From positions 1-28,510 of IMG/VR virus record IMGVR_UViG_3300044648_000078: a DNA stretch of 28,510 nt. The stretch is one strand, 5' to 3'. Positions 1 through 4,757 of this stretch are shown one piece after another. Under the pieces are notes generated by a model. The model saw only the letters and a program-made list of their open reading frames with translations. It did not search any database and was not told the origin of the DNA. Source of the DNA: a virus. Positions within the stretch are counted from its first letter, which is position 1. Every line of letters starts with the position of its first letter. The translations under genes and the position numbers were made by a program.

Positions 1-33
1 ATTCCGGTGCCTCCCTTTCAAACGAGAGACACG

Positions 34-387
34 ATGCTTGCGTGGGTGAAGAGTAGACTGGGCGACTATTATGATACACTCCCCTATGACGAAGTTACCA
101 TTAAGGTGTTGAGGGAGTTCAAGGTCCCGCAAAGCCTGATTGAAATGAACAATATGTGGAAGACCAAGGAGGGTCAACTGATTCCGGTATCAAAACTGGG
201 GAACGGGCATCTGGTCAACATTCTTTACATGCTTCGGGACAAGGTGCATCCCTTGAAGGAGGCGCTTATTAATGAGGCGGCTAAGCGTGGCTTGCCATGG
301 GGCGATGTGTATGTGGCGGGTGATGGGTGGAAGATTGTCGTTACTCGTGATCCCGCCCTTGGGGAGAAAGTGAGCAAGCTGCTATGA
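34..387 (+). CDS. Conserved phage protein of unknown function
   Basis: The protein is 117 residues from the ATG at 34. The frame stays open to the left edge, and an in-frame GTG at 7 would add nine residues, so the true start may lie upstream of the window. The central part has a pattern I recall from uncharacterised phage proteins, roughly W-x-T-K-D/E-G-x-x-I-P followed by H-L-x-N-x-x-x-M-L; here it spans WKTKEGQLIP and HLVNILYMLRDK. There is no membrane segment, metal motif or clear nucleic-acid-binding motif. The stop overlaps the start of the RecB-like nuclease gene by four bases (ATGA), so the two are probably translationally coupled, and a role in DNA metabolism is a guess from context. 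Codons 58-62 (positions 179-192) carry a one-mismatch copy of the dispersed palindrome. Confidence 0.75.
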   Translation: MLAWVKSRLGDYYDTLPYDEVTIKVLREFKVPQSLIEMNNMWKTKEGQLIPVSKLGNGHLVNILYMLRDKVHPLKEALINEAAKRGLPWGDVYVAGDGWKIVVTRDPALGEKVSKLL

Positions 388-1280
388 GTGACCTACGGAA
401 GGTGGAATATCTTTCACCGACATCGTTGAAGCTCTTTGAACATTCTACGGAAGACTATTACCTTCGTTACCTAACGCCGAATCGGGTTCCCCGCGAGGCT
501 CAAACGCAGCCGATGGCTGCAGGGAGTGCATTCGATGCATACATTAAGAGTCATCTTTATAAGACTGTGTATGGCAATTTTGGTCCCAGTGACGGTTACC
601 GCCTTGAGAGTCTACTGGAGGCTCAGGTCGAAGCGCCCTTACTAGGTTGGGGCCGGGCGGCGGGGGAGAGATTGTTTTCTGCCTACGTTAGCTGTGGGGC
701 ACTGGCGGATCTTGTTCGGGAGCTTTCGGGAGCGGCCACACCACCACAGTTCGAGTTCTCTGTTCGGGGGAATATAGGTTCAGCGGTGGTTCTCGGGAAG
801 CCTGATGTGTTTTTTACGTCGTCGTCCGGGGTAAGAGTCGTTGACGACTTCAAGGTCAACGGGTACTGCTCACGGGCTTCGCCCAAGCCCGGCTACGTGA
901 AGATACGACCTTCGGGTATGATGCACAAGGATTGTGTTTTAGCCTATGAAGGGGACGTTGCCTACAACGGTACGCCTTATGAGGGCGAATGGGCCGATCA
1001 AATGGCTACCTATGCGTTCCTTATGGGTGAACGTGTGGGGGACGGGTGGCTGTTTGGTATTGAACAGTTGGCCTGTGGCCCTAAGGAGATACGGGTGGCT
1101 TCGCATAGGGGCAAGGTGGCAGTGGCCTATCAGGAAGGACTGGTGCGGCGTTATGAGCGACTGTGGCGAATCCTCTCTGAGGGTTACAGTGAAAACGGTA
1201 AGCCACTGGTTGAGCGTGAACTGCTAGACAAACGGGCCGAGGTGATGAGCGATGCGGACTTTGCGGCGTTGTTCTCGTAG
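384..1280 (+). CDS. RecB/Cas4-like PD-(D/E)XK exonuclease
   Basis: This 298-residue protein shows the signature of RecB-family PD-(D/E)XK nucleases. It has an N-terminal G-S-A-F-D-A-Y motif (about 47-53), the core G-K-P-D (138-141) followed by V-V-D-D-F-K-V (152-158) that supplies the catalytic Asp and Lys, and a Q-x-x-x-Y motif (206-210) typical of the RecB clade. Such enzymes degrade DNA ends in a metal-dependent way; in phages they usually serve recombination or replication, or recycle host DNA. The start ATG at 384 overlaps the previous stop (ATGA). I see no helicase domain and no Cas4-type cysteine cluster, so it is a stand-alone nuclease. The downstream HTH gene begins inside its last codons. 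The nuclease assignment rests on visible motifs; the exact role is inferred. Confidence 0.85.
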   Translation: MSDLRKVEYLSPTSLKLFEHSTEDYYLRYLTPNRVPREAQTQPMAAGSAFDAYIKSHLYKTVYGNFGPSDGYRLESLLEAQVEAPLLGWGRAAGERLFSAYVSCGALADLVRELSGAATPPQFEFSVRGNIGSAVVLGKPDVFFTSSSGVRVVDDFKVNGYCSRASPKPGYVKIRPSGMMHKDCVLAYEGDVAYNGTPYEGEWADQMATYAFLMGERVGDGWLFGIEQLACGPKEIRVASHRGKVAVAYQEGLVRRYERLWRILSEGYSENGKPLVERELLDKRAEVMSDADFAALFS

Positions 1281-1506
1281 GTACCTATCTTTGATTCCGG
1301 AATCAGGGTTCTTTGACGAGGCTTTGGGTTTCCTGCAACGTAATGATGAGAGACTGGTCATTGTGTTGCACTATAGGCTTGGCTATAGTCTGCGGCAGAT
1401 AGCTAAGGAGTTTCAGTGTTCATATGAGCGTGTAAGACAGATTCACCAAACTGCTTTAGGTAGATTGTTTGCCGTTTATTCATGTGCTTATGATTCACTT
1501 TCGTGA
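1252..1506 (+). CDS. Small sigma-70 region 4-like HTH protein
   Basis: The protein is 84 residues long. Residues about 44-72 read like the region 4.2 helix-turn-helix of sigma-70 factors: a Y-S-L-R-Q-I-A-K-E-F first helix, a short turn, then E-R-V-R-Q-I-H-Q-T-A-L as recognition helix. No region 2 is present, so it cannot be a complete sigma factor. Small region-4-only proteins in phages act as DNA-binding regulators or RNA-polymerase appropriators. The ATG at 1252 overlaps the nuclease gene by 29 bases; a TTG at 1291 just after that gene's stop is an alternative start. A perfect dispersed palindrome (1292-1305) begins at the second base of that TTG, so it may be autoregulated. It is the last gene before a strong hairpin and a long non-coding region. 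Confidence 0.75.
   Translation: MRTLRRCSRRYLSLIPESGFFDEALGFLQRNDERLVIVLHYRLGYSLRQIAKEFQCSYERVRQIHQTALGRLFAVYSCAYDSLS
1292..1305. repeat. Dispersed palindrome, perfect copy
   Basis: The sequence is TGATTCCGGAATCA, a perfect 14-bp palindrome. It lies 11 bases after the nuclease stop and inside the first codons of the HTH gene, encoding Ile-Pro-Glu-Ser. It is a member of the dispersed family described in the window-wide entry. Confidence 0.9.
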
Positions 1507-1509
1507 AGA

Positions 1510-1550
1510 TTGATAGGTGCGAATAATACCATGTTATTCGCACCTATCAA
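1510..1550 (+). terminator. Strong 17-bp hairpin, probable terminator
   Basis: Arms 1510-1526 and 1534-1550 are perfect 17-bp complements around a 7-base loop. It begins 3 bases after the HTH gene stop, as expected for an operon end. There is no clear T-tract after it, so it may be a bidirectional or weak intrinsic terminator, or an RNA-stabilising 3' end. Confidence 0.65.
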
Positions 1551-2089
1551 TATTGGTGATATTCGCAGGGCGTTTATAGGGCGTCGGGGAGGGCGATGGA
1601 CATGTAAGCCGGTTGGGGCCTAGGGCTTCGCCCTAGTGACGGGACGGGGCCAAATTTGCCATTGTAGCGGGTATGCCGCTCCCCGTTTCCCGGCCACTTG
1701 CAGCATGTCCGCAAAACGGAATTGTGAATCGCGACATTATATCTATATTATGTTTTTGAAAAAAAAAAAAAAAAAAGAAATATGGTTAGAGTAAGGAGAA
1801 AATAATTATATAATCGCGAAATTGATAAAAGCGAATATGACCCTGAAATAGAATATCTGGGAAAATCGTGGGAGGCAGTATGTTGGAAATGATTATGTAA
1901 CTATTTCGGTGACCCCGAACCACGCGAAGCGTGGAATCAATATACGGGTGTAAATGTGTCGTTTCAGGGTCCTGCGGGAGCTTTTATTGTCGTTGGTTCG
2001 GGTTTCGGGGTCCTGCGAGAGGGCGCCCCGACACCCCGCCGCGTGGCAGGTACTTTAGGGCAAAAATGTTTAAAGTATAGGAGGTTCAC
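1551..2089. other. Non-coding control region, left part
   Basis: No convincing gene lies here. The stretch holds three AGGGCG motifs spaced 11-12 bp (1567, 1578, 1590), the candidate structured RNA, an A-run of 18 (1759-1776), an AAGGAG ribosome-binding-like site (1793-1798) with no proper start codon after it, a small hairpin CCACGC-GAA-GCGTGG (1920-1934), and two copies of GGGTCCTGCGxGAG (about 1968 and 2008). Very short ORFs occur (for example 1750-1794, mostly lysine from the A-run), but I do not call them genes. Confidence 0.6.
1597..1711 (+). ncRNA. Candidate structured RNA, unknown class
   Basis: This non-coding stretch folds by eye into a compact branched structure. P1 is 1598-1604 with 1704-1710 (GGACATG/CATGTCC), flanked by a possible U-G pair at each end. 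P2 is 1606-1608 with 1697-1699 plus 1609-1612 with 1690-1693, with a three-base bulge. P3 is 1620-1626 with 1630-1636, a perfect 7-bp hairpin. P4 is 1641-1649 with 1681-1689, nine pairs including two G-U. P5 is 1666-1670 with 1676-1680. Several G-U pairs exist only if the + strand is transcribed, which favours + strand RNA over a DNA-only signal. It lies between the operon-ending hairpin and an A-tract. I do not recognise it as tmRNA, RNase P, tRNA, a known ribozyme or a riboswitch. No folding or covariance analysis was run. Confidence 0.5.
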
Positions 2090-2281
2090 ATTATCCTTTA
2101 TCCTATAGGCAAAAACCGAAAAAGTCGTGGTGCGTTCCTCTTAGAACGACTCTGGCAAGACGGTAAAGTCTTCGAGGACGAAAAAGGCACCAAATACACC
2201 ATTGAAAACCCGCCGCCCGGACCCTTCACACTGAAAAGTCGCGATGGCGATTCTTCAGTGATGGTTAAATCGTGCACATGA
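2090..2281 (+). CDS. 63-aa ORF with AGGAGG but apparent ATT start
   Basis: An AGGAGG ribosome binding site (2079-2084) is followed five bases later by an in-frame ATT at 2090, and then by 63 codons of gene-like sequence ending in TGA at 2279. The product starts (I/M)-I-L-Y-P-I-G-K-N-R-K-S-R and continues as a charged, soluble-looking protein with an N-P-P-P-G-P segment near residue 43. No ATG, GTG or TTG exists in frame near the site; the only ones are a few codons from the end, and a TAG lies just upstream at 2078. Either ATT is the initiator, as in infC, or the start codon has mutated or been misread. The stop codon overlaps a one-mismatch dispersed palindrome (2279-2292). I recognise no family. 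Confidence 0.4.
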   Translation: MILYPIGKNRKSRGAFLLERLWQDGKVFEDEKGTKYTIENPPPGPFTLKSRDGDSSVMVKSCT

Positions 2282-2406
2282 TGCCAGAATCAAAATTGGG
2301 AATTCAAAACACCTAGGGAAAAGTTGCGGGTGATATAACTGATAATTTTGTCGCAGGCAGTACGTGCCCCCGCTTCACGGGCACGCCTGCCCCCGCCGGG
2401 GCGGCC

Positions 2407-2477
2407 CCCGAACCGGCGTCCGGCCTAACGGGCCCCGAACCGGCGTCCGGCCTAACGGCACCCGAACCGGCGTCCGG
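2407..2477. repeat. 27-bp GC-rich tandem repeat, 2.6 copies
   Basis: Units start at 2407, 2434 and 2461. Two are complete and the third is truncated after 17 bases. Each unit contains CCCGAACCGGCGTCCGG followed by CCTAACGG, and each has two CCGG half-sites that could pair as a mini-hairpin. The array ends eight bases before a perfect dispersed palindrome. Confidence 0.9.
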
Positions 2478-2484
2478 GGTCCGG

Positions 2485-2574
2485 TGATTCCGGAATCAGA
2501 GCGCGATTAGTTGTTGCAACAACTATCGTGGGAACGACTATTCGCGGTCGCGAATCTAAAAGATTCTGTAATCA
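2485..2574. promoter_or_regulatory. Cluster of four palindromes, candidate operator or origin
   Basis: Four palindromic elements lie in 90 bp: TGATTCCGGAATCA (2485-2498, perfect family member), TAGTTGTTGCAACAACTA (2508-2525, perfect 18 bp), ATTCGCGGTCGCGAAT (2540-2555, 7-bp arms around GT), and AGATTCTGTAATCA (2561-2574, a two-mismatch family member). Their centres are about 25, 31 and 20 bp apart. The block sits in non-coding DNA upstream of the small 2777 gene and the ParB-like gene. It looks like a multi-protein regulatory site or replication origin; which one cannot be read from sequence. Confidence 0.55.
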
Positions 2575-2740
2575 AAGCGTTTGACTCTGGCGATATTGGA
2601 ACTAGGATATAGCTCCCGGCTCTTTCTCATCCGAATAGCCAAGCCCGAAAATCGCTTTCGCGATGGCGTCCAGAGTGTCGCCATTCCCCAACCGTAGACT
2701 ATCCGGTTGGGAGCCAATCGCACGAAACGTATCGGCACCC

Positions 2741-2978
2741 CACAACGCGAAGCGAATCCCCCGGAAAGGATTCACCATGCAATACGAAATCACTGTAACG
2801 TCTACCCTGAATGGTGAAGTTATCTCCACTCACACCATTACCGCCACACCCGAAGAAATGGTAGATATTGTGTCTACCCTTGGCTCCCTTTGCTGTGCAC
2901 TGTTTGGTCCCGTCTGCTTGTCCGTTGTTCCTCTCTGCCAGAACTAACCACGTTTCGGGGGATTCGCTTCGCGTTGTG
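2741..2978. repeat. 23-bp inverted repeat enclosing a small ORF
   Basis: Arms 2741-2763 and 2956-2978 are exact reverse complements, and pairing can extend three more bases inward with one G-U. The left arm ends just before or within the purine-rich ribosome binding site (2763-2769) of the 56-aa ORF; the right arm begins eight bases after its stop. The arms each encode R-G-I-R-F-A-L, on opposite strands, so the pair looks like an inverted duplication as much as a designed stem. No target-site duplication or transposase is visible. Confidence 0.85.
2777..2947 (+). CDS. Small 56-aa protein, unknown
   Basis: The ORF begins at ATG 2777, preceded by GGAAAGGA (2763-2770). The first half is a beta-like, Thr-rich segment (TVTSTLNGEVISTHTIT), followed by P-E-E-M-V-D-I-V. 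The C-terminal third is hydrophobic with four cysteines (about residues 39-54: C-C-A-L-F-G-P-V-C-L-S-V-V-P-L-C). It could be a small membrane-associated protein. The whole gene is enclosed by the 23-bp inverted repeat, so the transcript could fold into a long stem that touches its ribosome binding site, an inferred possibility for translational control. I recognise no family. Confidence 0.45.
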   Translation: MQYEITVTSTLNGEVISTHTITATPEEMVDIVSTLGSLCCALFGPVCLSVVPLCQN

Positions 2979-2985
2979 CCCAACG

Positions 2986-3014
2986 TGCCTTGCAATGTTT
3001 GCAAGGCAAATTTT
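2986..3014 (+). terminator. Probable intrinsic terminator or attenuator
   Basis: A perfect 10-bp stem (2986-2995 with 2999-3008, TGCCTTGCAA/TTGCAAGGCA) has a three-base loop and is followed by AATTTT. It lies between the 56-aa ORF and the ParB-like gene, so it would reduce or separate their transcription. Confidence 0.6.
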
Positions 3015-3048
3015 CCCTAACTGCTCCATTGGAGCAAAGGATTCTCTC

Positions 3049-4251
3049 ATGTTGTTTTCTTCTCTCTATCTGTCCGCCATCCGTACCATGTTTGCCGCTG
3101 ACACAGCCAACGTCGGAGCGGCAGCCGCGAAGGAAATCGCGGAAGTTCTGCCGATGCCGGGAAACGCCAAACGCACGACGATTGATTTCGACAAAATTCG
3201 CCGTGTGCACAACGTTCGGACGGTTCGCATGGAAGAGCAGAACGCTAAGCGGTTGCTCCCCAGCATCCGCGACAATGGCTTTCTTCCGGCGTATCCACTG
3301 ATGGTTGAGGAAATGGCCGATGGCACATACAACTTGCTGGCAGGGCACGGTAGGACTGCGGCATTGCGGCTCTTGACGAAAGAGCAACGTGCTACGGCTC
3401 TTGCCGAGTTCCATGGCAAGGTCCCCGCCATCGTCTACAAAAACCTCACTGAGGTTGGGCGGGCAGCGGTTCGCTCGCACGACTTCACTGCCGCCAGCGA
3501 CAAAATGAAGGGCGACAAGTGGACTGAGTACCAAATGATTAAGGATTTTATTCTTGCTGGTGGCAAGGATAAAACCCGGAACGGCCGGGTCATTGGTGAC
3601 GCCACCATCGCCGCCTTTATGGGTTGGCTGGACGGCAAGGGTGAACCGAACCGCAATCGCGTCTACGGATTCCGCAAGCTTCACGAGTTGTCCGCCAAAG
3701 TTCCCGGGCTTGAGGATGAGTACGCGAAGAAATGGGACACTTCCCTCCCTGAGAATGAGCGGCTCACGGCTTTGCCCGACAAGGCAATCGACAAGCTTTT
3801 CCCGCAGCTTAGCCTTGACATGACCGGGGAAACGGCTCGCGAAATGTTCGCGGGCATGATCTCCGGCGACCCCGAATCGGTGGAAGTGGACACAAAACCA
3901 CATTCCCTCGACCCGAAAGCGGCTCGCGACTTGGCTAAGAAGCCGTATCCGGCTCGCGTGATTCGGCTCATTCTCGCCTTGACGCACCAGCCGACCGGGA
4001 AGGATAAGCCGGTCGAATCGGTGGACGACGTCGTTGCAGAAATCGCGGCTCTTGAGACTGCGGCTCTTGCTGCGGGCGTCAAGGCTGAAGCCAAGGCAAT
4101 CGCGGCTCATCGTCGCAAGCTTCAGCCGGAAACGCCCGTGCATCCTGCTACGTTGCTCGACAAGGCCCCTAGCGAGCCCGCCAACGAATCCGAACCGGCA
4201 AAGCCGGTTCGCGGTCGCAAGGCCCACGCAAAGGCCCACAGCAAGGCCTAA
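3049..4251 (+). CDS. ParB/Srx-like N-terminal domain DNA-binding protein
   Basis: The protein is 400 residues from ATG 3049, which has AAAGG (3036-3040) eight bases upstream; ATG 3088 is an alternative. Residues about 44-130 resemble a ParB/Srx-type domain: T-T-I-D-F-D-K-I-R near 43-51, S-I-R-D-N-G-F-L-P-A-Y-P (72-83), then the hallmark L-L-A-G-H-G-R-T-A-A-L (96-106), the counterpart of the G-H-R-R-x-x-A box that binds CTP in ParB. The rest is helical and charged, with an Ala/Lys-rich C-terminus. ParB-like phage proteins serve in plasmid-prophage partition, transcription control or as nucleases; no ParA lies in this window. It sits alone between two repeat-rich non-coding regions. It is the best local candidate to bind the dispersed palindrome, which is an inference only. 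A hairpin (GAACCGGC-AAA-GCCGGTTC) lies in the last codons. Confidence 0.7.
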   Translation: MLFSSLYLSAIRTMFAADTANVGAAAAKEIAEVLPMPGNAKRTTIDFDKIRRVHNVRTVRMEEQNAKRLLPSIRDNGFLPAYPLMVEEMADGTYNLLAGHGRTAALRLLTKEQRATALAEFHGKVPAIVYKNLTEVGRAAVRSHDFTAASDKMKGDKWTEYQMIKDFILAGGKDKTRNGRVIGDATIAAFMGWLDGKGEPNRNRVYGFRKLHELSAKVPGLEDEYAKKWDTSLPENERLTALPDKAIDKLFPQLSLDMTGETAREMFAGMISGDPESVEVDTKPHSLDPKAARDLAKKPYPARVIRLILALTHQPTGKDKPVESVDDVVAEIAALETAALAAGVKAEAKAIAAHRRKLQPETPVHPATLLDKAPSEPANESEPAKPVRGRKAHAKAHSKA

Positions 4252-4306
4252 CGGCGAATCCCGCACCCCCTAGAGATTCCAGTAGCGGTTCAGCGTGGAA
4301 TTGATG

Positions 4307-4330
4307 CCCCGCACCCGTCGGGGTGCGGGG
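4307..4330 (+). terminator. GC-rich hairpin after ParB-like gene
   Basis: A perfect 10-bp stem (CCCCGCACCC with GGGTGCGGGG) has a GTCG loop, 56 bases after the ParB-like stop. It lacks a T-tract, so termination is likely but not certain. Confidence 0.5.
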
Positions 4331-4475
4331 TGGGGGTGCGGGGTGCGTCAAGATGCCGTACCCGCCGGACAATCTGACCAACTGGTAAAATTGTCCGGAC
4401 AGGATGGCCGGGGAGTCAAATTCGCGATTCAACATTGCGAATTTGACCCTTCCGGCACGGTCCCCTATCCCCGAA

Positions 4476-4554
4476 AAATTTTCCAAAATTTTCAAAACCC
4501 CTTTTGGGGACCCCGAATCATGGAGGTACGAAATTTTCCAAAATTTTCAAAACC
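4476..4554. repeat. 24-bp AT-rich direct repeat, two copies
   Basis: Copies at 4476-4499 and 4531-4554 are identical (AAATTTTCCAAAATTTTC then AAAACC). They are 55 bp apart, about five helical turns. Each copy contains two ATTTTC-type blocks, and A/T runs of this type bend DNA. They are candidate binding sites in a packaging, origin or promoter region. Confidence 0.85.
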
Positions 4555-4562
4555 ATCTTTTT

Positions 4563-4619
4563 AGGGTCCCATCCCCGAACCACGATTCAGGGTCCCATTT
4601 GCATTGCTTAGGGTCCCAT
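4563..4619. repeat. Three AGGGTCCCAT direct repeats
   Basis: Exact copies of the 10-mer start at 4563, 4589 and 4610. GGGTCC also occurs at about 1968 and 2008 in the left control region, so the motif links the two non-coding regions. Confidence 0.75.
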
Positions 4620-4650
4620 CGCACAAGAAAACTTGCAGCAAAGATTGTTT

Positions 4651-4752
4651 TGATTCTGGAATCAAGAAAAGTGCTTTTGAGCGTATTATATTATAGAAAG
4701 AGAAAACCCCGAACCGGTGTTCAGGGAAAGATAGTCACTGATTCTGGAATCA
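4651..4752 (+). promoter_or_regulatory. Two palindromes flanking an AT-rich candidate late promoter
   Basis: TGATTCTGGAATCA occurs identically at 4651-4664 and 4739-4752, 88 bp apart. Between them is an AT-rich stretch with TATTAT at 4684-4689 and again at 4689-4694 that could be a -10 element. I see no good -35 hexamer, so an activator- or phage-sigma-dependent promoter is possible. The second copy ends five bases before the start of the small terminase gene, where a bound protein would block initiation or elongation. Confidence 0.4.
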
Positions 4753-4757
4753 ATACA

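Larger units (their letters stand above)
2282..2776. other. Non-coding control region, right part
   Basis: I see no gene here on the + strand. It carries a bulged hairpin (arms 2353-2357/2386-2390 and 2363-2369/2379-2385), the 27-bp tandem repeats, a cluster of palindromes (2485-2574), small hairpins at about 2651-2664 and 2688-2710, and the left arm of the 23-bp inverted repeat. A 58-aa minus-strand ORF (2778 down to 2602) has gene-like codons but no ribosome binding site. Confidence 0.55.
4252..4757. other. Non-coding hairpin and repeat region before terminase
   Basis: This 506-bp stretch holds a 10-bp hairpin (4307-4316/4321-4330), a 9-bp inverted repeat (4365-4373/4390-4398) with an inner ACCA/TGGT stem, an 11-bp inverted repeat (4415-4425/4437-4447), a 24-bp direct repeat, three AGGGTCCCAT motifs, an AT-rich segment (about 4684-4696) and two dispersed palindromes. 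Position just upstream of the terminase genes is classic for a cos or pac site or a late promoter, which I infer but cannot prove. The frame of the following gene is open back to ATG 4404, but that part is repeat-derived and does not look coding. Confidence 0.6.

Noticed and set aside
1752-1794. MFLKKKKKKEIWLE leader peptide
   Set aside because: It is produced almost entirely by the A-run, has no ribosome binding site, and has no support as a gene.
2407-2477. CRISPR-like array
   Set aside because: The repeats are contiguous without spacers and no cas genes are present; the RecB-like nuclease lacks Cas4 cysteines.
2741-2978. Insertion sequence or MITE
   Set aside because: There is no transposase, and no target-site duplication next to the arms. 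The regulatory or inverted-duplication readings are kept instead.
2944-4266. 440-aa minus-strand ORF over the ParB-like gene
   Set aside because: It is a mirror of a strongly coding + strand gene, with no ribosome binding site and no recognisable motifs.
4404-4757. N-terminal extension of the probable small terminase back to ATG 4404
   Set aside because: The extension is encoded by direct repeats and A/T tracts, lacks a ribosome binding site, and the conserved zinc motif starts just after ATG 4758.
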